Positions 22,051 to 32,207 of a DNA stretch of 64,000 nt are shown here, piece by piece; the first letter of the stretch is position 1, and every line of letters starts with the position of its first letter. The DNA comes from Gammaproteobacteria bacterium. Its GTDB lineage: Bacteria > Pseudomonadota > Gammaproteobacteria > Pseudomonadales > Azotimanducaceae. Under the pieces are notes generated by a model, which saw nothing but the letters and a program-made list of their open reading frames with translations, made no database searches and was not told the DNA's origin. A program made the position numbers and the translations under genes. The DNA lies in NCBI GenBank assembly GCA_002704225.1, contig PAFU01000007.1:1-64000 (forward strand). Reading direction: 5' to 3'.

Positions 22051-24741
22051 GTGAAACATCCAGACCTGCAAGGTTTTGATGCTGAAGAACAAGAAGAATG
22101 GCTGGATGCGCTCGAAGGCGTTTTGAAGCGTGAAGGTGTGGCGGCGGCTTCCGCTCTGCTGCAAAGTTTGGCGGGGCGACTGACACGAACCGGTGCCAGC
22201 TTGCCATTTGCGGTGTCGACTCCCTATCGCAATACCATTCCGTCCGCTGACGAAACGCCGATGCCCGGTGACCTGTTCATGGAGCGTCGAATTCGCAGTC
22301 TGATTCGCTGGAATGCTCTGGCCATGGTGGTGCGCGCCAACCGGCGTCCTGGCGATCTGGGCGGGCATATCTCCAGCTTTGCCTCTTCCGCGACACTCTA
22401 CGATGTTGGCTTCAATTACTTTTTCCGGGCGCCGGAGCCTGCGGATGCTGACGGCAACGTCAGTCGGTCCGGTGACTTGGTTTACTTTCAGGGTCATGCC
22501 TCTCCGGGTATTTATGCTCGTTCCTTTTTGGAGGGGCGTCTGAGCGAAGAGCAGCTGGATAATTTTCGTCGTGAAACCGGCAGTGACGGCCTGTCCTCCT
22601 ACCCCCACCCGTGGTTGATGCCCGACTACTGGCAGTTTCCCACGGTCTCCATGGGACTGGGCCCTTTGCAAGCGATCTACCAAGCCCACGTGATGAAGTA
22701 TTTAGACTCTCGCGGCTTGGTCGAAATGGGCAATCGCAAGGTGTGGGCATTTCTTGGCGATGGCGAGTGTGACGAACCGGAATCCCTTGGCGCACTGTCC
22801 TTGGCCGGTCGCGAAAAACTCGATAACTTAATATTTGTTGTTAACTGCAATCTTCAGCGCCTGGATGGGCCAGTGCGTGGCAACGGAAAAATCATCCAAG
22901 AGCTGGAAGGGTACTTTCGAGGTGCCGGCTGGAATGTCATCAAAGTTGTCTGGGGCCGGCATTGGGACCCTCTGTTTGCGAAAGACAGTCAGGGTCTGAT
23001 GCAGCGTGCGATGGACGCTACCGTGGACGGTGAATACCAGAACTTCAAAGCGAAGGGCGGAAAGTACGTGCGGGACAATTTTTTCGCCAAGGATCCGGAG
23101 CTGCTGCGGATGGTGGAGCATCTCAGCGACGACGACATCTACCGGCTTAACCGCGGCGGCCATGATCCGTACAAGGTGTATGCGGCCTATCATGCGGCAA
23201 CGAACCATACCGGGCAGCCTACGGTGATCTTGGCCAAAACCGTCAAAGGCTACGGCATGGGTGATGCCGGAGAATCAGAGAATACAACCCATCAGGTGAA
23301 GAAACTCGATCTCGATGAACTGAAGTATTTCCGTGACCGCTTTGACGTGCCGCTGAGCGATGATCAGCTGCAGGACGTGCCGTATTATCGACCCGCAGCG
23401 GATAGCTCTGAAATGCAGTACCTGCGTCAAAGCCGAGAGAGACTCGGCGGTTTTATGCCCAGAAGGCTGGTCGATCAGGAAACGCTCACGGTGCCGCCTT
23501 TATCCGCGTTCAAAGCACAGATCGGCGGCACCGGTGAGCGGGAAGTCAGCTCGACCATGGCCTTTGTGCGAATTTTGGCGACTTTGTTGCGAGACAAACA
23601 TCTGGGCAAGCGCGTCGTGCCTATCGTGCCGGATGAAGCGCGTACCTTTGGCATGGAGGGTATGTTCCGCCAGTTGGGTATTTATTCCTCTGAGGGACAG
23701 CTCTACGAACCCGAGGATTCCGATGAGTTGGCCGCGTACAAAGAATCGAAATCCGGCCAGGTCTTGGAAGAAGGCATTAACGAAGCGGGTGCGTTTGCGG
23801 CATGGATGGCGGCTGCCACCTCGTACTCAACCCATCAATACACCTTACTGCCGTTCTACATTTATTACTCTATGTTCGGCTTTCAGCGAATTGGTGATTT
23901 GGCATGGGCAGCAGGCGATCTGCAAGCCAAGGGGTTTCTGCTGGGCGGTACGGCTGGCCGAACGACGCTCAATGGCGAGGGGTTGCAGCATCAGGATGGC
24001 CACTCCCACGTGCTGGCGGCCACCGTACCCAACTGCATCAGCTATGACCCAGCCTATGCCTTTGAGTTGGCTGTGATTATTCGTCGCGGGCTGGAGCATA
24101 TGTACGTAGAGCAGGCCCCTGTGTACTACTACCTCACCCTCATGAATGAAGCCTATCAACATCCTGCGATGCCAGAAGGCGTCGAGGCCGATATCGTCAA
24201 GGGGATGTATTTGCTGGAAACGCTGGGAGAGGCGTCGGCACCCAAGATCCGGCTTCTGGGCAGCGGTGCGCTGTTGCCAGAGGCCCGTAGCGCCGCCCAG
24301 CGGTTGGTGGATGACTTCGGTCTTCAGGTGCAGGTCTACAGTGTGACCAGTTATACCGAGCTGGCTCGTAACGTGCAGGATCATCAGCGTGATGTGCTGC
24401 TGGACGGCGAGAATGTATCGGTGTCATGCCACGTCAGCGATCTGCTGAACAACAATGATTGGAGTGAGGCGCCAGTGGTTGCGGTGTCCGACTACGTGAA
24501 GTCTCTTCCTGAACAGGTGCGTAGCGCCATCGATTCGCCATTCCGAGTGCTGGGGACTGACGGCTTTGGGCGCAGCGATACCCGTGAACAACTGCGTGCG
24601 TTTTTCGAGGTCGATCGTCGTTTTATTCAGTACAGTGCATTGAGTGAGCTGGTGGCGGCGGGACATATGCAGCTTGATTTGCGTCATGTGCGCGAGCAGT
24701 TGGGTATTGATACCCATAAGCCGAATCCGCGCCAGCACTGA
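22051..24741 (+). CDS. aceE: pyruvate dehydrogenase E1 component, homodimeric type
   Basis: 896 residues, standard AceE length, starting at GTG with GAAAGGAGTGAGTGA upstream. It decarboxylates pyruvate with thiamine diphosphate and acetylates the E2 lipoyl groups. The ThDP/Mg motif is GDGECDEPESLGALSLAGRE to VVNCNLQRLDG (about residues 233-275). The central EGINEAGAFAAWMAA and the TAGRTTLNGEGLQHQDGHSH loop are typical. It is followed 58 bases later by aceF. No E3 (lpd) or pdhR gene is present in the cluster, so lipoamide dehydrogenase must be encoded elsewhere. Confidence 0.97.
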   Translation: MKHPDLQGFDAEEQEEWLDALEGVLKREGVAAASALLQSLAGRLTRTGASLPFAVSTPYRNTIPSADETPMPGDLFMERRIRSLIRWNALAMVVRANRRPGDLGGHISSFASSATLYDVGFNYFFRAPEPADADGNVSRSGDLVYFQGHASPGIYARSFLEGRLSEEQLDNFRRETGSDGLSSYPHPWLMPDYWQFPTVSMGLGPLQAIYQAHVMKYLDSRGLVEMGNRKVWAFLGDGECDEPESLGALSLAGREKLDNLIFVVNCNLQRLDGPVRGNGKIIQELEGYFRGAGWNVIKVVWGRHWDPLFAKDSQGLMQRAMDATVDGEYQNFKAKGGKYVRDNFFAKDPELLRMVEHLSDDDIYRLNRGGHDPYKVYAAYHAATNHTGQPTVILAKTVKGYGMGDAGESENTTHQVKKLDLDELKYFRDRFDVPLSDDQLQDVPYYRPAADSSEMQYLRQSRERLGGFMPRRLVDQETLTVPPLSAFKAQIGGTGEREVSSTMAFVRILATLLRDKHLGKRVVPIVPDEARTFGMEGMFRQLGIYSSEGQLYEPEDSDELAAYKESKSGQVLEEGINEAGAFAAWMAAATSYSTHQYTLLPFYIYYSMFGFQRIGDLAWAAGDLQAKGFLLGGTAGRTTLNGEGLQHQDGHSHVLAATVPNCISYDPAYAFELAVIIRRGLEHMYVEQAPVYYYLTLMNEAYQHPAMPEGVEADIVKGMYLLETLGEASAPKIRLLGSGALLPEARSAAQRLVDDFGLQVQVYSVTSYTELARNVQDHQRDVLLDGENVSVSCHVSDLLNNNDWSEAPVVAVSDYVKSLPEQVRSAIDSPFRVLGTDGFGRSDTREQLRAFFEVDRRFIQYSALSELVAAGHMQLDLRHVREQLGIDTHKPNPRQH

Positions 24742-24799
24742 TGCGGCGCCAAAATATCCGCGCTGGGAAACAGCGCTGTTACATGTTTAAGGAAATGGT

Positions 24800-26422
24800 T
24801 TGAACATTGTTTTGCCAAGCTTAGGCGATATAGATGAAGTCGAAGTGACTGAGATTTGTGTGACCGTCGGCGACGTGGTGAGTGCAGAAGACACCATCAT
24901 CGTTATTGAGTCCGACAAGGCATCCATGGAGGTGCCGGCGGGTCATCAGGGCACCGTGACAGAACTCCACATCAGCGTTGGTGACATGCTGAGCGAGGGG
25001 GCAGCCATCGGCAGCCTATCGGAATCTGAGGAGGCAACAACGGCTGAATCCGCCGCGGAACCAGCACCCCAAGATGCCCGCGTGGAATCGGAGCCAGAGC
25101 AATCCCCCAACGATGCCATTGTTGCGGTCCCCGCCAGTGGTCAGCAGACTGTGCAGATTCTCGTGCCGGATTTGGGTGATATCGAACAGGTGGAAGTCAT
25201 CGAGGTAGCGGGGCAACCGGGTACTGTGGTCAGCCCGGGGGACTTGTTGGTGGTCTTGGAATCCGACAAGGCTTCCATGGAAATTCCCATTGAAGTCAGC
25301 GGCACGCTGCTGGAAATCAACGTGGCGGTGGGTGATCAAGTGAGCGCGGGCAGTTTGCTGGCCATGGCGCAAGTTGAGATCCAACTGACATCCGATACAG
25401 AGATGGCCGCTCAGCCTGAATCTGTACCTGAGCCAGCGTTGGCTGGGACGCCGGCCAACGCGGCCAAGCCATCGCAGGATGGGTCACCAAGCCAGGTTCG
25501 ACGATCTGGCAATGACGCTACCGTTTATGCAGGCCCTGCGACCCGCCGCCTAGCCCGGGAAATAGGCGTGCCACTGGAACACGTGTCGGGTAGCGGCAAC
25601 CGCGGTCGCATCACCAAGGACGACGTCAAGGCGTGGGCGAAAGCGAAACTGAACCAAGCGGCAAATACGCCAAGCTCCCTTGGTTCGGCCTTGCCTGTAT
25701 TGCCCGAAGTAGATTTTGCGAAATTCGGCTCGGTGGAAGAAGAACCGCTCAGCAGGATTCAAAAGCAGGTGGCGGCGAATATGCATCGTTCCTGGGTGAA
25801 TATTCCGCATGTTACCCAGCACGCCCAGGCCGATATCGACGACTTGGAGCTGTTCCGCCATAGCATGAAAGCTGAAGCTCAGACCCGTGGGGTCAAGCTG
25901 TCGCCGCTGCCTTTCATCATCAAAGCTGTCTGTCACACCTTAGCCGCGCACCCCAAGCTGAATGGCTCGGTCAGCGCCGACGGGGAAAACCTAGTGCTCA
26001 AGCACTACATAAACGTCGGTATCGCGGTGGATACACCAGAGGGTTTGGTGGTGCCGGTGATACGCGGGGCCGATCAGTTGGGTATCTGGGCCTTGGCGGA
26101 AAAGGCACAGGAGTTGGCAGAGAAAGCCCGCACCAAAAAACTCGCGCTGGACGATCTCAGCGGCGGTACGTTTACCATTTCCAGTTTGGGCGCGCTCGGC
26201 GGTACAGGCTTCACACCCATCATCAATGCGCCGGAAGTGGCCATTTTGGGCGTTGGTAAGTCTGGGGTGCAGCCAGTTTGGCGAGGTGAAGGTTTCGAGC
26301 CCCGCTTGCAGTTGCCCTTGAGCCTGTCCTATGACCACCGAGTGATTAACGGCACAGATGGCGGTCACTTTATGGTCACGCTGGTAGAGTTGCTGGGCGA
26401 TATTCGACGATTGTCGCTTTAG
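24800..26422 (+). CDS. aceF: pyruvate dehydrogenase E2, dihydrolipoyl acetyltransferase
   Basis: 540 residues from a TTG start (AAGGAAATGG upstream). Two lipoyl domains at the N-terminus each carry ESDKASME with the lipoylated Lys (about residues 40 and 160), joined by Ala/Pro/Glu-rich linkers. The peripheral subunit-binding domain (GPATRRLAREIGVPLEHVSG to GRITKDDV, about 245-280) is followed by the catalytic trimer domain ending in SYDHRVINGTDGG. The count of two lipoyl domains is between the one and three seen in other bacteria. It forms the core of the PDH complex with AceE. Confidence 0.96.
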   Translation: MNIVLPSLGDIDEVEVTEICVTVGDVVSAEDTIIVIESDKASMEVPAGHQGTVTELHISVGDMLSEGAAIGSLSESEEATTAESAAEPAPQDARVESEPEQSPNDAIVAVPASGQQTVQILVPDLGDIEQVEVIEVAGQPGTVVSPGDLLVVLESDKASMEIPIEVSGTLLEINVAVGDQVSAGSLLAMAQVEIQLTSDTEMAAQPESVPEPALAGTPANAAKPSQDGSPSQVRRSGNDATVYAGPATRRLAREIGVPLEHVSGSGNRGRITKDDVKAWAKAKLNQAANTPSSLGSALPVLPEVDFAKFGSVEEEPLSRIQKQVAANMHRSWVNIPHVTQHAQADIDDLELFRHSMKAEAQTRGVKLSPLPFIIKAVCHTLAAHPKLNGSVSADGENLVLKHYINVGIAVDTPEGLVVPVIRGADQLGIWALAEKAQELAEKARTKKLALDDLSGGTFTISSLGALGGTGFTPIINAPEVAILGVGKSGVQPVWRGEGFEPRLQLPLSLSYDHRVINGTDGGHFMVTLVELLGDIRRLSL

Positions 26423-26424
26423 CC

Positions 26425-27027
26425 TTAACGGGTCGGGTCCTCGTTCTTTTGCGGGCCGTGCCATTGCGGCTCGTGTAGTCCTTGCATCAACCGTCTTGCC
26501 AAGACAAAGAAGAAATCGCTGAGTCGATTTAGGCATGCGCCAGTCTGCTGCAATCGCGCGATCTTTTCTGATCCGAGGTCGCTTTCCCAAGCGTCAATCG
26601 CCGCCCAAAGGTCGGTTTCTGCTCGGCGACAGATGGTGCGGCACATGTGGGCGTGTGCTGCAGCCAGATTGCCGCCGGGAATCACAAATTCTTTCAGTGG
26701 CGGGAGTTGGTTATTCAAGGCTTCGGTATCCGACGTGACTGCGGCCAGTCCCGCGGCAACGGCAGGGGTGTCGTAATCGCCACCCATGGCCAGAACCGCG
26801 CCGATGTCGAACATCAATTGTTGGTGCTGTGCCAGCATGTCGTCGAATTCTGCCGACGCCACATGACAGCGCAGTAAGCCGATAGCGCTGTTCAGTTCGT
26901 CGGTGCTGCCTAGGGAACGTACCCAGGGGTCAGCCTTGCTGACCTTGATGTTTGTCGCAAGCCGGGTTTGGCCGGTATCTCCGTTGCGTGTCGTGACCTT
27001 GGTAATGCGTGATGTGTCGTTGGTCAT
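26425..27027 (-). CDS. cob(I)alamin adenosyltransferase, PduO type
   Basis: 200 residues. It transfers adenosyl from ATP to cob(I)alamin, giving adenosylcobalamin. PduO-type signatures are present: an N-terminal TRNGDTGQT ATP loop, VRSLGSTDELNSAIGLLRCH, an FVIPGG segment and the C-terminal CRRAE and LNRLSDFFFVLAR. Its presence suggests a B12-dependent enzyme elsewhere, for example methylmalonyl-CoA mutase, which would fit the acyl-CoA carboxylase genes of this window. It converges on aceF with a two-base gap. Confidence 0.93.
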   Translation of the reverse strand: MTNDTSRITKVTTRNGDTGQTRLATNIKVSKADPWVRSLGSTDELNSAIGLLRCHVASAEFDDMLAQHQQLMFDIGAVLAMGGDYDTPAVAAGLAAVTSDTEALNNQLPPLKEFVIPGGNLAAAHAHMCRTICRRAETDLWAAIDAWESDLGSEKIARLQQTGACLNRLSDFFFVLARRLMQGLHEPQWHGPQKNEDPTR

Positions 27028-27148
27028 AAATGCCTAGTGTTTGAGCTGCACAGGCATAGTGCTAACCTGCGTAGAATTATCAACCCGTGTCGCTCGGGTT
27101 TGTTCATCATCCATGCCGCATTATCGTGGCCAAAGCGCGGGAAACAAT

Positions 27149-27631
27149 ATGCCTTCATTTGATGTGGTGTCCGAAATGGACTTACACGAGGTTCGTAACG
27201 CTGTTGATCAAGCAGCTCGTGAGCTCAGTACCCGCTTCGACTTTCGCGGAATCGAAGCAAAGATTGAACTGGAAGAGGAGAGCATTCTGCTGACTGCCCC
27301 GGAGGAATTTCAGATAGGGCAGCTCAAAGACATTTTGCGTAGCAAAATGGCCAGCCGAAACGTCGATAGCCGGTCGCTGGTGTCTGGCGACGTAGAGGGT
27401 GCCGGCAAGGTAAAGCGTCAGCGACTGACCATGGCTCAGGGGCTGGATAAGGACAACGCACGTTTGGTCACCAAGGTACTGAAAGAGTCCAAGCTGAAGA
27501 TTCAGAGCCAAATCAACGGCGATAAAGTCCGGGTGACGGGGAAAAAGCGTGACGATCTTCAAGCAGCCATGGCTGCACTGAAGGCAAGCGACTTAAATAT
27601 TCCACTGCAGTACAACAACTTTCGTGATTGA
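27149..27631 (+). CDS. YajQ-family nucleotide-binding protein
   Basis: 160 residues from ATG 27149; the upstream extension to 27041 is not protein-like. YajQ proteins have two ferredoxin-like domains and bind nucleic acid or nucleotides; some homologues bind cyclic di-GMP. Characteristic segments are MPSFDVVSEMDLHEVRNAVD, the STRFDFRG turn, the KVKRQRLTMAQGLDKDNAR centre and the terminal LNIPLQYNNFRD. It is followed 51 bases later by the AmpG-like gene, possibly co-transcribed. Confidence 0.95.
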   Translation: MPSFDVVSEMDLHEVRNAVDQAARELSTRFDFRGIEAKIELEEESILLTAPEEFQIGQLKDILRSKMASRNVDSRSLVSGDVEGAGKVKRQRLTMAQGLDKDNARLVTKVLKESKLKIQSQINGDKVRVTGKKRDDLQAAMAALKASDLNIPLQYNNFRD

Positions 27632-27682
27632 TCCCAGCGGTCTGCACAGGCAGTGGCCGGTTAAGGTGATAGAGAGTTTGCG

Positions 27683-28936
27683 ATGAATGCGCTCGGTTCC
27701 ATACGACGTATCTTGATGGATCGTCGCATGGTGATCTGTATGGCCACAGGCTTTGCCTCGGGTCTGCCTCTGTACATCATTATGCAATTGATCCCCGCGT
27801 GGTTGCGTCTTGAGGGTGTGTCTTTGACTGCGATCGGTTTTTTTACCGCGGTGCAGTACCCCTACGTGCTCAAGTTCCTGTGGGCACCCTTGGTTGAACG
27901 CTTTCCATTGACGGGTCTGGGCCGACGTCGAAGTTGGATGCTGCTGACCCAAATCGCCCTGATCCTGCTCATTGGGTCACTGGGCTTTTGGCGTCCCTCA
28001 GATGCGATGACCGCGATTGTGCTCATCTCCATTGGCTTGGCTGTGTTCAGCGCCACACAGGACATCGTACTGGATGCCTATCGACGGGAAATTCTGCACA
28101 CCGACGGCGAACTCGCCATGGGCAATTCGGTGCATGTGCAGGCCTACCGGGTAGCCGGTCTCGTACCGGGCACGCTAGGGATGATTCTCGCCGGCAGCAT
28201 CGGTTGGGATCTCAATTTCATGATCATGGCAGCCTTCATGAGTGTTGGTGTGGGCTTGGCGCTTCTGATCGGGGAGCCTCAGAGTTCCGACTCGCCTCCC
28301 CAGAGCTTGTGGCAGGCCACAGTCATTCCCTTCCAGGAGTTCTTTCAGCGTCGGGCCCTTGGACCGGCGCTGGCGGTGCTGGCGTTCATGGTGTTCTATA
28401 AGTTGGGTGACAACATGGCCACAGCCTTAGCGACCCCTTTTTATTTGGATATGGGCTTCAGTCCGGAAACCATTGGGCTGGTCGCAAAAGGGGTGTCGCT
28501 TTGGGCGGTCATTGTCGGCAGTGTGATCGGGGCCTTTGTGGTTGCCGCCATCGGTATCAATCGATCTCTGTGGATATTCGGCATAGTGCAAATGGTCACT
28601 ATTTTAGGTTTTGTTTGGCTTTCTCTTGCCGGCAATGACCCTTGGATACTTGGCGCGGTGATTGCCGGTGAGTACGTGGGTGTCGGCATGGGTACCTCGG
28701 CCTCGGTGGCCTTTATCGCTCGGGAAACCTCGCGTTTAGCCGTGGCGACCCAGTTCGCGCTCTTTACTGCCCTCGCCTCATTGCCTCGAGTGGTGTCATC
28801 CAGCTTCAGCGGCATGATTGTCGACAGCATCGGCTGGACCAGCTTTTTCTATCTCAGCACCCTGCTGGCGATTCCCGGTCTGCTGCTGTTGTTCTGGGTG
28901 GCGCCGTTTAACGCCAAATACGAACCTCAAGGCTAG
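27683..28936 (+). CDS. AmpG-like MFS permease
   Basis: 417 residues with about twelve transmembrane helices. The N-terminus MATGFASGLPLYIIMQLIPA, then FLWAPLVERFPLTGLGRRRSW, matches the AmpG-type MFS branch, which imports GlcNAc-anhydroMur peptides for recycling. E. coli AmpG is longer, with extra C-terminal helices, so this is the short form. AmpD in the same window supports a muropeptide role, but siderophore or other transport by short AmpG homologues is possible. Its 3' end overlaps the convergent ATL gene by four bases. Confidence 0.85.
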   Translation: MNALGSIRRILMDRRMVICMATGFASGLPLYIIMQLIPAWLRLEGVSLTAIGFFTAVQYPYVLKFLWAPLVERFPLTGLGRRRSWMLLTQIALILLIGSLGFWRPSDAMTAIVLISIGLAVFSATQDIVLDAYRREILHTDGELAMGNSVHVQAYRVAGLVPGTLGMILAGSIGWDLNFMIMAAFMSVGVGLALLIGEPQSSDSPPQSLWQATVIPFQEFFQRRALGPALAVLAFMVFYKLGDNMATALATPFYLDMGFSPETIGLVAKGVSLWAVIVGSVIGAFVVAAIGINRSLWIFGIVQMVTILGFVWLSLAGNDPWILGAVIAGEYVGVGMGTSASVAFIARETSRLAVATQFALFTALASLPRVVSSSFSGMIVDSIGWTSFFYLSTLLAIPGLLLLFWVAPFNAKYEPQG

Positions 28937-29343
28937 TTCTGCCAATGACAGGATCGGATGACCTTGTCTCCTTGGAATGTAACCCCCTCACCTCGTAGTC
29001 GTCGCTTTTGCTCTCGCATGCGATCGCTGTTTCGAGGTGCGATGTGCAGCGAAGCGTTGACCACTCGGTGCCAAGGTAACGACGTATCTCGTGGTAGCTT
29101 TCCGAGCGTCGTGCCAACGAAGCGAGCGTATCCCGGCAGTCCTGCGAGTGTGGCGATCTGTCCGTAGCTCGCCACCTGTCCGCTGGGGATGCAGGCGACG
29201 ATCTGCCAAATGCGCTCCGCTTTCGTCAGTTCTTGAGGCACATCGTCGGACGAGCCTTGAATTGCGCCGGATTTACCCTCAGATTTCAAATCAACGCCGC
29301 CCGAGCCCTTGCTTATGCCCTGGTTACTCTTATTTTTTGCCAT
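28933..29343 (-). CDS. alkyltransferase-like protein (ATL/YbaZ), MGMT family without catalytic Cys
   Basis: About 136 residues from Met at 29343 (29349 also possible). The C-terminal domain is the MGMT DNA-binding domain (IWQIVACIPSGQVASYGQIA, LPGYARFVGTTL). The alkyl-acceptor motif PCHR is replaced by PWHR (PWHRVVNASL), as in ATL proteins. These flip and bind O6-alkylguanine without repairing it and hand the lesion to nucleotide excision repair. The first about 40 residues are a low-complexity Gly/Ser/Lys tail. Its 5' end overlaps the start of the oppositely oriented fxsA gene. Confidence 0.88.
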   Translation of the reverse strand: MAKNKSNQGISKGSGGVDLKSEGKSGAIQGSSDDVPQELTKAERIWQIVACIPSGQVASYGQIATLAGLPGYARFVGTTLGKLPRDTSLPWHRVVNASLHIAPRNSDRMREQKRRLRGEGVTFQGDKVIRSCHWQN

Positions 29344-29773
29344 GCCCATTATCGAAATGTATCTGCTTATCACGGTAGCTGGCTACATTGATGCCCTGCC
29401 CACCATCGGATTGGTGATGTTGACCGCAGTGATTGGCGTCACCCTGTTGAGGTATCAGGGACTGGAAACGTTAATGCGTGGCACGCAAAAGATGCGTTCG
29501 GGTCAGATGCCTGCGCAAGAGGTCGCTGAAGGATTGTTGCTGGCGGTAGCCGGTGCGCTGATGATTACGCCAGGGTTCGTCACCGATGCCATCGGCTTTT
29601 TGATTCTGTTTCCGCCGACCCGATTGGTGATTGCACACATGATGCTGGCCCGGGTACAAACGCACAGTTTCCACGGACCGGAAAGCCCGCATCAACAGGC
29701 TTCATCGGATCATGCCGAGCGCGATAGCGAGCCGCGAACCATAGAGGGTGAATACCAGCGCAGGGACGACTGA
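29315..29773 (+). CDS. fxsA: FxsA family membrane protein
   Basis: 152 residues from ATG 29315 (TTG 29309 possible). FxsA is an inner-membrane protein that in E. coli affects phage T7 exclusion by F. The N-terminus PWLLLFFAMPIIEMYLLITV, a helix around YIDALPTIGLVMLTAVIGVTLL and the conserved LMITPGFVTDAIGFLILFPP are the family pattern. The C-terminal 40 residues are hydrophilic. It lies directly upstream of groES-groEL, as in many gammaproteobacteria. The 5' end overlaps the ATL gene on the other strand. Confidence 0.92.
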   Translation: MPWLLLFFAMPIIEMYLLITVAGYIDALPTIGLVMLTAVIGVTLLRYQGLETLMRGTQKMRSGQMPAQEVAEGLLLAVAGALMITPGFVTDAIGFLILFPPTRLVIAHMMLARVQTHSFHGPESPHQQASSDHAERDSEPRTIEGEYQRRDD

Positions 29774-29847
29774 TGGACGCTCAATCCCCTCGTATCCCAC
29801 GTTGATGCGAAAAACCGCAAAAATTTGCCTGATTCCATCCCGAAGGC

Positions 29848-29876
29848 CTTGAAAACATGGGTGTCGCCTCTATTAT
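29848..29876 (+). promoter_or_regulatory. groE promoter, overlapping sigma70 and sigma32-like elements
   Basis: TTGAAA (29849-29854) and TATTAT (29871-29876) are 16 bases apart, a good sigma70 pair. The same region reads CTTGAAA and, 12 bases on, CCTCTATTA, close to the sigma32 consensus CTTGAAA / CCCCATNT. The CIRCE operator follows immediately, at the expected start site. Confidence 0.65.
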
Positions 29877-29885
29877 GCACTCGCG

Positions 29886-29912
29886 CTAGCACTCATGTGG
29901 TGTGAGTGCTAA
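29886..29912 (+). promoter_or_regulatory. CIRCE operator (HrcA-binding site)
   Basis: CTAGCACTC, nine bases, GAGTGCTAA. It matches the CIRCE consensus TTAGCACTC-N9-GAGTGCTAA with one mismatch in the left arm. It sits ten bases after the -10 element and about 110 bases before groES, so HrcA would block groESL transcription until heat shock. hrcA is not in this window. Confidence 0.93.
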
Positions 29913-30023
29913 CGCGTTAATCTGCCGGTTAAGGCGCTGGTTCTGGGAACACTCAGAAAACAAAGAATCAGCCCGGGCATGAGAAAACGGATTCAAATTG
30001 GAGTAACTGGGAGACCAAAGTTC

Positions 30024-30314
30024 ATGAATATTCGACCCTTACACGACCGAGTCGTTGTGCGCCGGTTGGAAGAAGAAACCACCAGCGCTGGTGGCATCGT
30101 TCTTCCCGATTCTGCGACAGAGAAGCCTTCACAAGGAGAAATCCTTGCTGCAGGGCCAGGCAAGGCGACAGACAGTGGAGATGTGCGCGCACTCGACGTA
30201 AAAGTTGGTGACAAGATCATCTTCGGTCAGTACGCGGGCAGCACCGTAAAGATTGACGGCGAAGAATTGCTGATCCTGAGCGAAAGCGAAATTTTCGGCG
30301 TTTTGGAAGGTTAG
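30024..30314 (+). CDS. groES: co-chaperonin GroES
   Basis: 96 residues, standard length, starting [18 protein letters not shown]. It forms the heptameric lid of the GroEL folding chamber. The mobile loop ([20 protein letters not shown], about residues 17-36) contacts GroEL. An in-frame ATG at 29979 is not needed. It is controlled by the promoter and CIRCE operator upstream and co-transcribed with groEL 56 bases downstream. Confidence 0.98.
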   Translation: MNIRPLHDRVVVRRLEEETTSAGGIVLPDSATEKPSQGEILAAGPGKATDSGDVRALDVKVGDKIIFGQYAGSTVKIDGEELLILSESEIFGVLEG

Positions 30315-30367
30315 ACCTTCGACCCAAACGACACGGTTAAGAGTCAGACACGATTAAGAGGAATTAA

Positions 30368-32011
<1,644 letters not shown>

Positions 32012-32030
32012 GCGACGCTTACGCCCCGAG

Positions 32031-32065
32031 AAGCCCGCGAATCGTCGATTTGCGGGCTTTTTTTT
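32031..32065 (+). terminator. Rho-independent terminator of groESL
   Basis: AAGCCCGC pairs with GCGGGCTT, with an inner AATC/GATT helix, followed by a run of eight T (TTTTTTTT). Confidence 0.92.
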
Positions 32066-32207
32066 GCATCAATTTCGCTCGGTCGAGCCGTCCTGCTTCA
32101 TCCGATTTGCCGCGCCTCGACAAAGTTGTCTGTCGCTAATGCTGGTACCGCTGTGGTTGTTTAGCTATTCTTTCTCGGTATTTTCAAACTATGGGTGAGG
32201 GAACTCT

